Of a stretch of DNA of 64,000 nt, positions 17,116 to 25,243 are shown piece by piece. Origin of the DNA: CAWKAV01 sp963847735 (GTDB taxonomy: Bacteria; Desulfobacterota; Desulfuromonadia; Desulfuromonadales; BM103); assembly GCA_963847735.1 (NCBI GenBank), contig CAWKAV010000029.1, positions 186,001-250,000 on the forward strand. Direction: 5' to 3'. The translations under genes were made by a program, and so were the position numbers. Position 1 is the stretch's first letter, and each line of letters begins with the position of its first letter. Under the pieces are notes generated by a model that saw only the letters and a list, made by a program, of their open reading frames with translations, was not told the DNA's origin and ran no database searches.

Positions 17116-17472
17116 TCAGCCTATTTTTTCCTGACGCTCCTGTTCAGTCTTACACTCGATGCACAAGGTCGTAACCGGCCGCGCCAGCAAGCGCGCTTCG
17201 CTGATCTGATCCCCGCAGTCCTCACACTCACCGAATTCACCGGAGTCTATACGGTCGAGGGCCTCGCGAATCTTGGAAATAAGCTTACGCTCGCGATCAC
17301 GGATGCGTAATTCGAAATTGCGGTCTGATTCCAGTGACGCCCGGTCGGTCGGATCAGGAAAATTGGTCTTTTCGTCAGTCATCTCGGAGACCGTTTTATC
17401 AGCCTCACGCAACAACTGTTCCATCTGTTCCTGAAGAAGAATGCGAAACTTTTCCAACGTGGCCTTGTTCAT
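17116..17472 (-). CDS. dksA: DksA/TraR-type zinc-finger transcription factor
   Basis: Binds the secondary channel of RNA polymerase and, with ppGpp, adjusts rRNA and amino-acid promoters. 118 residues: an N-terminal coiled coil (LEKFRILLQEQMEQLLREA), an acidic loop region with DPTDRASLESDRNFELR, and a C-terminal zinc finger with CEDCGD and CIECK (four Cys). The length is typical of the shorter deltaproteobacterial DksA. Acidic tip residues expected in DksA are present at PDPTDRAS. Several paralogues usually exist in this group, so the exact role is inferred. Confidence 0.88.
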   Translation of the reverse strand: MNKATLEKFRILLQEQMEQLLREADKTVSEMTDEKTNFPDPTDRASLESDRNFELRIRDRERKLISKIREALDRIDSGEFGECEDCGDQISEARLLARPVTTLCIECKTEQERQEKIG

Positions 17473-17541
17473 GACAACTCCTCACTGTTAAACGGGCACA
17501 AAGTAAATTAAATCCGACGACAAGTCAACTTAAATGCCAGA

Positions 17542-18063
17542 TCAAGGCTTGAACTGGGCCACCAGGACATAAAATATGGCAATGACGGCAAACCACACGG
17601 TAAAGATATCCGCGTGTCTGATGGTTGGATTTTTTACCAATTGTTGCGTCTCTGCAGTGGCCGTCCCTTCGGGGACAAGAGCCACCAGGCATTCAACCAG
17701 GGCAGGAAAATAAGCATATGCGTTGGAGATAATCAGGAAATCATCGTCACCGGCCGCCAGCGTCATAAAGACCCGGCTGCGCACCTGGACCGTCTCCAGG
17801 CTGGTAACCTCGGCAAACAGCACCCGGCGCTGACGAAATGGTCGGAAAGCCGTCACCCCGTCCGGATCAATGACCAGCCGACGAAAGGCACTTTCGGCGA
17901 ACAGCACAACAAGAGGCAGGATCAATCCTGCCAGGATGACAACCTTGGCAATCGGCTGCCTCTGCAGCAGGCAGACCACCAACAGGGCAATCATCAGAAC
18001 AACAAGGAGTCCTAGCGGCACAACAAAAGCGCGGCGAATCACAAAGCTCTGCGCCCGGTTCAT
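17542..18063 (-). CDS. Membrane protein with PH-like domain, function unknown
   Basis: 173 residues. Two hydrophobic helices near the N-terminus (VVPLGLLVVLMIALLVVCLL, then VVILAGLILPLVVLF) and one at the C-terminus (DIFTVWFAVIAIFYVLV) flank a soluble beta-rich segment (LVIDPDGVTAFRPFRQRRVLFAEVTSLE) like bacterial PH domains. Its ATG overlaps the moaC stop (ATGA, 18060-18063), so it is coupled to moaC, but nothing in the sequence ties it to molybdopterin synthesis. Confidence 0.65.
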   Translation of the reverse strand: MNRAQSFVIRRAFVVPLGLLVVLMIALLVVCLLQRQPIAKVVILAGLILPLVVLFAESAFRRLVIDPDGVTAFRPFRQRRVLFAEVTSLETVQVRSRVFMTLAAGDDDFLIISNAYAYFPALVECLVALVPEGTATAETQQLVKNPTIRHADIFTVWFAVIAIFYVLVAQFKP

Positions 18064-18551
18064 GTGGAAGGCTCTGCGGGGTTGATGAAGTGGCCGCTTC
18101 GGCCACCCCTTTTTTCCGCCAGGCGGACGTTACCTATCGTCATGGTCTTGTCCACCGCCTTGCACATGTCGTAGATGGTCAGCGCAGCAACCGAGACGGC
18201 CGTTAAAGCTTCCATCTCGACCCCGGTCTGGCCGTTGACCTTGACAGTCGCTTCGATAGCGACCCTGGCGCCATCGACATCGGGCCGGAAGTCCACCGAA
18301 ACACTGTTGATCGGCAGAGGGTGACAGAGTGGAATCAGTTCCGAGGTTTTTTTTGCCGCCATAATCCCGGCCAGACGCGCCACGTTGAAGACGTCGCCTT
18401 TTTCGACACGGTCATCAAGGATACGCGCCAGAGTCTCCGGCAGCATCTTCACTTCGCCGCGTGCCACGGCTAGCCGATGAGTGATTGTCTTGTCACCCAC
18501 ATCAACCATGATCGCCTTGCCCTTGTCATCAAAATGGCTCAGTTCAGTCAT
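18060..18551 (-). CDS. moaC: Cyclic pyranopterin monophosphate synthase MoaC
   Basis: Converts 3',8-cyclo-7,8-dihydroguanosine triphosphate, the MoaA product, to cyclic pyranopterin monophosphate in molybdenum cofactor synthesis. About 163 residues from the ATG at 18551 (MTELSHFDDKGKA), which has AAGGAAAG upstream; a longer in-frame start is unsupported. Family signatures are present: MVDVGDKTITHR, LIPLCHPLPI, GVEMEALTAVSVAALTIYDMCKAVDK. moaA lies about 9 kb away on the same strand. The downstream membrane protein overlaps its stop. Confidence 0.96.
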   Translation of the reverse strand: MTELSHFDDKGKAIMVDVGDKTITHRLAVARGEVKMLPETLARILDDRVEKGDVFNVARLAGIMAAKKTSELIPLCHPLPINSVSVDFRPDVDGARVAIEATVKVNGQTGVEMEALTAVSVAALTIYDMCKAVDKTMTIGNVRLAEKRGGRSGHFINPAEPST

Positions 18552-18588
18552 TGCTCTTTCCTTGGTTTCAGCGACGCCACGCGCCACG

Positions 18589-19947
18589 TCAATTAAAGAG
18601 ATATTCAAGCGCCTCGGCTGCGCTGCGTACTCCGATCAACTGCATGCCTTTCGGTTGATCGAGATTTTTCAGATTACCCGCCGGTAGCAGGCAGCGATTG
18701 AAGCCAAGCCGGGCCGCTTCCTTGACGCGCAACTCCGGTCGGGACACCGCGCGGACTTCACCGGTCAGGCCGACTTCGCCGAAAAGTACTGTTCGTTGGT
18801 CAATTGGCCGGTTGAGATGACTCGAGGCCAGTGCGGCGGCCACACCGAGGTCTACCGCCGGTTCGGAAAGGCGTACGCCGCCAGCGACGTTGACAAAAAC
18901 ATCCTGGGCCAGCAGTGAGTAGCCGACCTTCTTCTCGAGGACCGCAATCAGCAGGGAGACCCGGTTGGCATCGATGCCCATGGCCGTGCGCCGCGGATTA
19001 CCATGAGCCGTTCCGGAAACCAGCGCCTGCAGTTCGACCAGGATCGGCCGGGTGCCTTCCATGGCTGGAACCACGACGCTGCCGGCGGCATCTTCCGGGC
19101 GCTCGGCCAGAAACAGTTCCGAGGGATTCGCCACCTCGCTCAGACCGGCATCCTTCATTTCGAACACACCGATTTCGTTGGTCGAGCCGAAGCGGTTCTT
19201 GACCGCGCGCAGAATCCGGTAGGGATGCCCGGCATCGCCTTCGAAGTATAGAACCGTGTCGACCATGTGCTCGAGCATGCGCGGTCCGGCGATCGAGCCG
19301 TCCTTGGTGACATGACCGACGATAAAAGTCGGAAGATCCTCTCCCTTGGCGAGATGCATGAGGCGTGCGGCGCATTCGCGCACCTGGCTGACACTGCCCG
19401 GCGCAGACTCCAGGGCTGCTGTAAAGACGGTCTGGATCGAATCGACAATGAGAAACGCAGGTTTCAACTCCCTGACCCGCTCGAGAGCCCCTTCCAGTGA
19501 GGTCTCGGCCAGCAGGTAGAGGTCTTCGGCGACGACGTCGAGACGACCTGCGCGCAGTTTGACCTGGCGGGTCGATTCCTCGGCGGTGACGTACAGCACC
19601 GGGCCAGCCTTGGTCCAACAGCCGGCGGCCTGCAGCAGCAGGGTCGACTTGCCGATGCCAGGATCGCCACCGATCAAGGTGAAAGACCCGGGCACAACCC
19701 CGCCGCCGAGCACCCGGTCGAATTCGGCGATCCCGCAACGCAGACGATCTTCATCCGTCGACGAGACCTCTGCCAACCGCACCGGACTGCTCTCAGAACG
19801 CAGGGGAACCGTCCGTCCACCCTTTTTCGCCACGGTGACCGTTTCTTCAACCAGGGAATTCCACTGGCCGCAGTCTGGACACTTGCCCATCCATTTAGGG
19901 CTTTGCAGACCGCACTGCTGGCAGCTGTAGATTGTCTTCTGTTTCAA
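18589..19947 (-). CDS. radA: DNA repair protein RadA
   Basis: RecA-like ATPase that drives branch migration of recombination intermediates. I choose the TTG at 19947 because GAGGA lies five bases before it; this gives about 452 residues starting MKQKTIYSCQQCG, the usual RadA beginning and length. An ATG at 19980 would add 11 residues. Features: N-terminal zinc finger (CQQCG and CPDCGQW), Walker A GGDPGIGKST, the RadA-specific KNRFGSTNEIG, and a C-terminal Lon-like domain (MGIDANRVSLLIAVLEKK, VNVAGGVRLSEPAVDL). First gene of a minus-strand run that continues into moaC, divergent from larA. Confidence 0.95.
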   Translation of the reverse strand: MKQKTIYSCQQCGLQSPKWMGKCPDCGQWNSLVEETVTVAKKGGRTVPLRSESSPVRLAEVSSTDEDRLRCGIAEFDRVLGGGVVPGSFTLIGGDPGIGKSTLLLQAAGCWTKAGPVLYVTAEESTRQVKLRAGRLDVVAEDLYLLAETSLEGALERVRELKPAFLIVDSIQTVFTAALESAPGSVSQVRECAARLMHLAKGEDLPTFIVGHVTKDGSIAGPRMLEHMVDTVLYFEGDAGHPYRILRAVKNRFGSTNEIGVFEMKDAGLSEVANPSELFLAERPEDAAGSVVVPAMEGTRPILVELQALVSGTAHGNPRRTAMGIDANRVSLLIAVLEKKVGYSLLAQDVFVNVAGGVRLSEPAVDLGVAAALASSHLNRPIDQRTVLFGEVGLTGEVRAVSRPELRVKEAARLGFNRCLLPAGNLKNLDQPKGMQLIGVRSAAEALEYLFN

Positions 19948-20091
19948 GGAAATCCTCACATTAAAATACAGGTTTGCCATTCTAGGCTTAGCGGATATGA
20001 GTGTCAACGACAGTCGATATTGGCTGTCGGCATTGGCTTGCACTGCCATACCGAGACAGCCTATAGTGACAGATAACGACAAGGAGAAGTT

Positions 20092-21372
20092 TTGAGCACG
20101 ATATCACTAAAATACGGGACAGCAATTCTGTCGATCGAATTGCAGGGCCGGATCCTGACTCCTGGTTCTCTGCAAGAACTACCGGACCCGACCGCAGAAA
20201 TCCTCCGCGCGCTGACCAACCCGATCGCCTCACCGCCGCTGGCGGAGATTGTTTCTGCCGGCGAACGGGTCGTGATCGTCACCTCGGACATCACCCGCTA
20301 CACCGGCAGCGAACTCTACCTGCCGATTCTGGTCGAGGAACTGAACCGTTGCGGCATCCCTGATCGCGACATTGAGATCGTCATCGCCCTCGGCATTCAC
20401 CGCAAACAGTCGCCGGCAGAGCACCGCAAGATCCTCGGACCCCTCCATGGCCGGATCGCCGTTCATGATCACGAGTGCGACAACCTCGCGCAACTGGTCG
20501 ACCTGGGTCGGACCTCGTTCGGCCTGCCGGTGCAGGTCAACCGGCGGGTCATGGCAGCCGACCGGCTGATCGTCACCGGCACCATCGGCCTGCACTACTT
20601 CGCCGGCTTCGGCGGCGGCCGCAAGAGTCTGGTTCCGGGCGTGGCCAGCCGCACAACCTGCATGGCGACCCACTTCACCATCTTCAACCCGCCGCAGCAG
20701 GGCGGGCGCAATCCGCAAGCCTGTACCGCCAACCTCGAAGGCAACCCGGTGCACCAGGCGATTCTCGAGGCGGCCCGCATGATCAAACCGGACTTCCTGC
20801 TGAACACGGTGCTGACCACCGACAAGCAGATCGCCAAAGTCTTCTGCGGCGATCTGGAGCAGGCCCACCTGGCCGGCTGCGAACTGGCGCGCCGGCTCTA
20901 CACGGCGCCGATGCCGCGACCCGTCGACCTGGCGGTGGTCTCCTGCGGCGGACATCCCAAGGACATCAACTTCATCCAGGCCCACAAGGCCCTCGATTAC
21001 GGCGTCCACGCGGTCCGCCCCGGGGGCACCGTGATCCTGCTGGCCGCCTGCCCGGACGGCTTCGGCAACGCCACCTTTTTCGACTGGTTCGACCACCAGG
21101 ATCTGGATGAGTTCGAGAAAGCGTTACGAGAGCGGTACGAGATCAACGGCCAGACCGCCTGGTCGACCCTGAGCAAGGCGCGGACCTGGCGGGTGATCCT
21201 GGTCAGTGGCTTCAGTCGCGCGGAGACCGGGAAGATGGGTATGGAAAAGGCTGAGACCCTTGACGAGGCCCTGCGGATGGCTTACACACAGCTGCCGGCC
21301 AATGCGGAGGTGGTGGTCATTCCGGACGGCGGCACGATTCTGCCGGTTGTTACCACGCAACACTATGCGTAA
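20092..21372 (+). CDS. larA: LarA-family nickel-dependent lactate racemase
   Basis: Interconverts D- and L-lactate (or a related 2-hydroxyacid) with a nickel-pincer nucleotide. 426 residues, the usual LarA length. TTG start at 20092 with AAGGAGAA upstream. Motifs: SDITRYTGSELYLP, ALGIHRKQS, HDHECD, the nucleotide/Lys segment HYFAGFGGGRKSLVPG and a later His in CMATHFTI. The LarB/LarC/LarE cofactor enzymes are not in this window. glcD and glcF, which oxidise lactate or glycolate, lie about 2.4 kb downstream on the same strand, beyond an inserted accessory segment. Many LarA homologues act on other 2-hydroxyacids, so the substrate is inferred. Confidence 0.85.
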   Translation: MSTISLKYGTAILSIELQGRILTPGSLQELPDPTAEILRALTNPIASPPLAEIVSAGERVVIVTSDITRYTGSELYLPILVEELNRCGIPDRDIEIVIALGIHRKQSPAEHRKILGPLHGRIAVHDHECDNLAQLVDLGRTSFGLPVQVNRRVMAADRLIVTGTIGLHYFAGFGGGRKSLVPGVASRTTCMATHFTIFNPPQQGGRNPQACTANLEGNPVHQAILEAARMIKPDFLLNTVLTTDKQIAKVFCGDLEQAHLAGCELARRLYTAPMPRPVDLAVVSCGGHPKDINFIQAHKALDYGVHAVRPGGTVILLAACPDGFGNATFFDWFDHQDLDEFEKALRERYEINGQTAWSTLSKARTWRVILVSGFSRAETGKMGMEKAETLDEALRMAYTQLPANAEVVVIPDGGTILPVVTTQHYA

Positions 21373-21427
21373 GACGCGAACACTTGCGTTCTTAACACAT
21401 CTCACAGACTGGCCGCAGGGGCCGGAA

Positions 21428-21512
21428 AACAAAGGGGTCAGAACAAAGGGGTCAGGATTGACAAATGGGGAACTTGCTCTTCGCCGCTAAAATGCGGGCC
21501 GCAAGCCCAGTA
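21428..21512 (-). repeat. Left copy of 85-bp direct repeat: 3' end of a RAYT transposase gene plus REP-like tail
   Basis: About 96% identical to 23177-23260. On the minus strand both encode LAARI-(L/V)-AAKSKFPICQS then a stop, followed by CCTGACCCCTTTGTT and a second TGACCCCTTTGTT. This is the end of a REP-associated tyrosine (Y1) transposase frame. Nothing of the rest of that gene remains at this copy. It lies about 55 bases after larA. Confidence 0.75.
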
Positions 21513-21619
21513 CTTAAATGTTAACGAACAAAAAGTCTCCGTTTGACTCTTCATCTTGCCCCACAGTTCCAATCAAGTGTCCCGATTCCACGCCCGCTGC
21601 CGGGGGCTCGCGCGCCTCA

Positions 21620-22063
21620 TCAGAAAAACAATTCAGGACTGATGCCGAACCGCTTTATCAGCTTCGCTATATGTGCCCTGGTCAATTTCTTCGACCCGCT
21701 CAGGATCTGCGATACCAACGATTTGGAGCCAATCTCTTCCTTCAGATCGTCATATGTGAGGCCGTATTGATCGATTAGCACTCTTAACGTCGAGACGCCC
21801 GGATCGAAGGTCTCAGCCTCCTTGATGTAATCGCTCACACTCTCGAGGCTCTTTTCGTATTTCTCGATCGAGTCGGCAACCATGTCGATCATATGCAGTA
21901 ACGGCTCACCTACGCGATCCTCGGCCTTCGTCATCAGGTGCTCGACGAGATCCAGGGCGAACTGGTAGTCGTCCTCGGTTTCGATTTCGATGGCCCGGTG
22001 GGCGGCTTCGTAGAAGGAGAGAAACGAAGTTTCGAGTTTTTTCGCTGTCGCGGTATTCATCAT
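21620..22063 (-). CDS. higA: HigA-type antitoxin with helix-turn-helix
   Basis: About 147 residues from tandem ATGs (22063/22060) that overlap the toxin stop codon as ATGATGA, so the two are translationally coupled. The C-terminal third is an XRE-type helix-turn-helix: QYGLTYDDLKEEIGSKSLVSQILSGSKKL then AHIAKLIKRFGI. The N-terminal helices (FALDLVEHLMTK) fit the extended HigA group that partners HigB toxins of the PF09907 kind. Toxin-first order is normal for hig loci. It would neutralise the toxin and repress the operon through the GTTTAC-N5-GTAAAC sites upstream of higB (inferred). Confidence 0.8.
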   Translation of the reverse strand: MMNTATAKKLETSFLSFYEAAHRAIEIETEDDYQFALDLVEHLMTKAEDRVGEPLLHMIDMVADSIEKYEKSLESVSDYIKEAETFDPGVSTLRVLIDQYGLTYDDLKEEIGSKSLVSQILSGSKKLTRAHIAKLIKRFGISPELFF

Positions 22064-22368
22064 TTCTCCTGTCGGTATTTCTTGCAAAGCTTGTCGTATT
22101 CCGCGTGTGTGACGATGTGTTTGACGTAGAATTTCTGGTTAGTGAACAGGACCATCGCCATGATGCGCAACTTGTTCCCGCCGATGTCGATCACGTACCA
22201 CTTGTCCTTGTACTTGAAGTTATTAAGGCTTGGGAATACCTGTCTCAGTTCCTCCGGGGTTCTGAATGTCCCGCTATTCAACACCCGGTAGGCGTCCATG
22301 ATCGCTGTCTTTTCGTTTGGAAACCTGTCCGCTGCCTCCTCGAAAGCCCTCTTGCGTATGACGTGCAT
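22060..22368 (-). CDS. higB: HigB-type toxin, probable mRNA interferase
   Basis: 102 residues, starting MHVIRKRAFEEAADRFP at the ATG 22368 with GGAG upstream. The sequence follows the HigB_toxin (PF09907) pattern: an N-terminal helix pair, the segment FPSLNNFKYKDKWYVIDIGGNKLRI, and VKHIVTHAEYDK with the conserved THAEYDK end. Characterised members cleave mRNA on ribosomes. It is the first gene of the pair with higA, and the pair lies between two transposase-derived direct repeats. Confidence 0.85.
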   Translation of the reverse strand: MHVIRKRAFEEAADRFPNEKTAIMDAYRVLNSGTFRTPEELRQVFPSLNNFKYKDKWYVIDIGGNKLRIMAMVLFTNQKFYVKHIVTHAEYDKLCKKYRQEK

Positions 22369-22681
22369 TCCATCTCCATAAAGACTTGATGTTTACCTTG
22401 GGTAAACATTACCATGGTGTAGTCAAGTTTACAAGAAGTAAACTCTGGTTGGTGGTGCCTGCTTGGGACAACCGAAGTCAAAATGATCCTGTTAAGCGGC
22501 TGTCGGGAAACGGGATGCTTATGAACGGGACGCTTGAAAACAAGTGTCCCGTTTGTAATGCTGAACGCCATCACGAACTTCTTACAATTCTTTACCAAAT
22601 ATTTATCAGCCCTTTATCCACGATTTACCAGCCAACGGCACCATATCCTATAATGATGATATCGACGCCGAGGGCCAGTGT
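22369..22681. other. Regulatory and hairpin region between higBA and the thioredoxin gene
   Basis: Holds the twin operators (22391-22443) and a 13-bp hairpin AACGGGACGCTTG / CAAGTGTCCCGTT at 22524-22552 with one G-T pair. CAAGTGTCCCG occurs again near 21574 inside the same segment. No ORF here looks real. Confidence 0.5.
22391..22443 (-). promoter_or_regulatory. Twin operators and promoter region of higBA
   Basis: Two sites with the same form, GTTTAC-N5-GTAAAC, at 22391-22407 and 22427-22443, 36 bp apart and just upstream of higB. On the minus strand TTGTAA and TAATGT spaced by 17 bases form a plausible promoter between and across them, so HigA binding would block it. Confidence 0.65.
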
Positions 22682-23209
22682 ATGAAACGATTGATCCTGA
22701 GACTTGCCGTCTTCCTGTTGTTGCCGCATGGGATCGAAGCGAAGGACAACCCGATCGAAGTCGGATTAGTGAACTGGGGACGCGACCTGGACCAGGCCCT
22801 AAAGTTGAGCAGCGAGACGGGCCGTCCCGTTTTCTTGCTGTTCCAGGAAGTACCCGGCTGCAGCGGATGCCAGGATTTCGGCAGCACCGTCCTTTCCAAC
22901 CCGCGGATGGTCGAAGCGATCGAGAACGAATTTTATCCTGTGCTCGTCTACAACAACCGGGGCGGGGAGGATCGGCGGCGGCTCGAACGCTTCAACGAGC
23001 CATCCTGGAATTACCAGGTGGTCCGGTTCCTCGACGCCGAGGGGCGCGACATCATTCCCCGCAAGGATCATGTCTGGACGGTCGGCGAGCTCGCGGAGCG
23101 CATGATCGAGACGTTGCGGGCGGCCGACCGCCCGGTCCCGGACTCCCTGCGTGAGCTTGCCGAACAAAGTCCGTTGAACAAAGGGGTCAAACAAAGGGGT
23201 CAGGATTGA
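22682..23209 (+). CDS. Thioredoxin-fold secreted protein, C-terminus read from inserted repeat
   Basis: 175 residues. A short signal peptide (LILRLAVFLLLPHGIEA) precedes a thioredoxin-like domain: RPVFLLFQEVPGCSGCQDFG with a CSGC redox pair, then FYPVLVYNN, and WNYQVVRFLDAEGRDIIPRKD. The last ~14 codons (SPLNKGVKQRGQD) are encoded by the 23177-23260 repeat, so the native C-terminus seems to have been replaced when that element arrived. Related proteins, from memory, usually carry a further C-terminal domain. Likely a truncated but still readable gene; function unknown beyond thiol redox chemistry. Confidence 0.65.
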   Translation: MKRLILRLAVFLLLPHGIEAKDNPIEVGLVNWGRDLDQALKLSSETGRPVFLLFQEVPGCSGCQDFGSTVLSNPRMVEAIENEFYPVLVYNNRGGEDRRRLERFNEPSWNYQVVRFLDAEGRDIIPRKDHVWTVGELAERMIETLRAADRPVPDSLRELAEQSPLNKGVKQRGQD

Positions 23210-23260
23210 CAAATGGGGAACTTGCTCTTCGCCGCTACAATGCGGGCAGCAAGCCCAGTA
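23177..23260 (-). repeat. Right copy of 85-bp direct repeat (RAYT gene end and REP-like tail)
   Basis: Near-identical to 21428-21512 and in the same orientation. Here it forms the intact 3' end of the longer transposase remnant at 23200-23423, and it also supplies the last codons of the thioredoxin-like gene on the plus strand. Confidence 0.8.
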
Positions 23261-23423
23261 TCATTATCGATACGCTTCTCCGAACGCCGCGCGGCCTGGC
23301 TCAAACTCGACAGGTCCGTTCCCGACTCCCTGCCCGGTTCCGTCAAGGTCAAGCCGCCAGTCTCACGCACCAGCACGGCTGCCACGGCCCGGGCTTCGGC
23401 GATCCGGTGCGTCTGGCTGCGAC
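23200..23423 (-). pseudogene. C-terminal remnant of a REP-associated (Y1, IS200-like) transposase
   Basis: The minus-strand frame reads HRIAEARAVAAVLVRE then GLTLTEPGRESGTDLSSLSQ, AARRSEKRI and TGLAARIVAAKSKFPICQS-stop. The E-A-R-x-V-A-A-x-L-V-R-E and S-S-L-S helix-turn-helix pattern is that of the C-terminal domain of RAYT transposases common in Geobacter-like genomes. The N-terminal Y1 nuclease domain (HUH motif, catalytic Tyr) is absent: just upstream lie a stop codon and the REP-like motifs, so most of the gene has been deleted. Assignment rests on memory of family patterns. Confidence 0.6.
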
Positions 23424-23432
23424 TTCACAACG

Positions 23433-23479
23433 TGTCAAGCCTGACCACTTTCCCTTGTCAAGCCTGCCCCCTTTCCCTT
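23433..23479. repeat. Two tandem REP-like motifs
   Basis: TGTCAAGCCTGACCACTTTCCCT and TGTCAAGCCTGCCCCCTTTCCCTT head to tail. They are in inverted orientation to the TGTCAATCCTGACCCCTTTGTT tails at the end of the transposase remnant, so the remnant is flanked by inverted REP-like pairs, as RAYT genes usually are. Confidence 0.65.
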
Positions 23480-23791
23480 TATACGGGATCACATTGACCG
23501 AAAATCCAAGGCGGTTTTCGAGTTACGTCCATACGCGAACATTGTCAAAATACGCGCGGATCATACGTCGCAACAAACAGGTTGCCAGCCAACCCCATCA
23601 CAAACCGATTGCCCGCTTGCACTCCTGGAGTCATGCGGCCTACAATAGTTCATTGTGTCACACCAGAACACCCAACGGCTCGTGAGCCGCCCCCATCGCG
23701 GCCTGCAGACAACAACCGCGCTTGGCCCCAGAGACACAGAGCAGCCTACCCTCTCAGTGTCCTCCGTACATAGGTGACAGAAGGTTCATCA
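23480..23791. other. Leader region of glcD
   Basis: About 310 bases between the REP-like motifs and glcD. No convincing ORF. I cannot pick out a promoter or operator with confidence, although the glcDF promoter should lie here because the insertion cuts it off from larA. Confidence 0.4.
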
Positions 23792-25171
23792 ATGATCGAG
23801 CAAAGAACAATTGACCAACTGACCCAAATCGTCGGCAGCGACAACGTCCTGACCAGCAAGGCCGATCGCATCTGCTACTCCTACGACGCCACCCAGCAGA
23901 GTTTCCTCCCCGACGTGGTGGTCCACCCCGGCTCGACCGGGGAGATCAGCCGTATCATGAAACTGGCCAACGCCGAGATGGTCCCGGTCTTTCCCCGCGG
24001 CGCCGGCAGCGGCTTCAGCGGCGGCTCGCTGCCGACCAGGGGGGGCATCGTCCTGTGCACGGAGCGCCTCGACAAGGTCCTGCAGATCGACGAGGACAAC
24101 CTGGTCGCCGTCGTCGAACCCGGCGTGGTCACCGAACAGTTCCAGCAGGCGGTGGAAAAAGTCGGGCTTTTCTATCCCCCCGACCCGGCCTCGCTGAAGT
24201 TTTCCACCCTGGGCGGCAACGTCGCCGAGTGCGCCGGCGGGCCGCGCTGCGTCAAGTACGGCGTCACCAAAGATTTCATCATCGGCCTGGAGGTGGTCAC
24301 GCCGACCGGCGACATCATCACCACCGGCGGCCCGACCATGAAGGGGGTGGTCGGCTACGACCTGACCAAGCTACTGTGCGGCTCGGAAGGGACGCTCGGC
24401 ATCATCACCCGCATCGTCATCAAGCTGCTGCCCCTGCCGGAGGCGAAGAAGACCATGCTGGTGATGTTCGACTCCATCGACGGCGCCGCCCGGGCGGTCT
24501 CGGCCATTACCAAGGCCAAGATCATCCCCACCACCCTCGAGTTCATGGACGGCAAGACCATCGACTGCGTCCGCCAGGCCACCGACCTCGACGTCCCGGA
24601 GGGGGCCAGGGCGGTGCTGATCATCGAAGTCGACGGCGACCGCGAGCTGCTCGACAAGCAGGTCGCGCGAATCGCCGAGATCATCAAACCCCTCGGCGTG
24701 GTCGAAACCCGCGTCGCCGCCACCAACGCGGAGAGCGAGGCGCTCTGGCAGATTCGCCGTTCCGTGTCCGCCTCCCTGCGCAAGGTCAACCCGGACAAAT
24801 TCAACGAGGACATCTGCGTGCCGCGCAGCAAGGTGCCGGAGATGATTCGCAAGGTTGACGCCATTGCCGAGAAGTACGACGTTCCGATCGTCAACTTCGG
24901 CCACGCCGGCGACGGCAACATTCACGTCAACATCATGATCGACAAGAAAGTCCCCGGCGAGACGGAAAAGGCCGAAAAAGCCATCGAAGAGGTCTTCAAA
25001 GCCGCACTGGAACTAGGTGGCACCATGAGCGGCGAGCACGGTGTCGGCATCGCCAAGGCGCGTTACATCCCCCTGGAAATCACTCCGCTTGCCGCCGAGT
25101 ACATGAAAGCAATAAAAAGAGCCCTTGACCCGAACAACATTTTGAACCCAGGGAAAATCTTTTTAGACTGA
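23792..25171 (+). CDS. glcD: FAD-linked D-lactate/glycolate dehydrogenase subunit
   Basis: Oxidises D-lactate (or glycolate) and passes electrons through the adjacent iron-sulfur subunit. About 459 residues from the ATG at 23792 with AGAAGG upstream. The FAD-binding PCMH domain shows VFPRGAGSGFSGGSLPTRGGIV and GGNVAECAGGPRCVKYG; the C-terminal oxidase domain ends with NFGHAGDGNIHVN and SGEHGVGIAKARYIP, both hallmarks of GlcD/D-LDH. It is followed by glcF about 70 bases on. With larA on the same strand, a role in lactate use is likely, and Geobacter-like bacteria use lactate as an electron donor. Glycolate cannot be excluded. Confidence 0.9.
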   Translation: MIEQRTIDQLTQIVGSDNVLTSKADRICYSYDATQQSFLPDVVVHPGSTGEISRIMKLANAEMVPVFPRGAGSGFSGGSLPTRGGIVLCTERLDKVLQIDEDNLVAVVEPGVVTEQFQQAVEKVGLFYPPDPASLKFSTLGGNVAECAGGPRCVKYGVTKDFIIGLEVVTPTGDIITTGGPTMKGVVGYDLTKLLCGSEGTLGIITRIVIKLLPLPEAKKTMLVMFDSIDGAARAVSAITKAKIIPTTLEFMDGKTIDCVRQATDLDVPEGARAVLIIEVDGDRELLDKQVARIAEIIKPLGVVETRVAATNAESEALWQIRRSVSASLRKVNPDKFNEDICVPRSKVPEMIRKVDAIAEKYDVPIVNFGHAGDGNIHVNIMIDKKVPGETEKAEKAIEEVFKAALELGGTMSGEHGVGIAKARYIPLEITPLAAEYMKAIKRALDPNNILNPGKIFLD

Positions 25172-25243
25172 CGACACGCGGGACGAGGAACGAGGGACGC
25201 GCAAGGGCATGCCCCCCGAACCACGTACCACGTACCGGATCTT

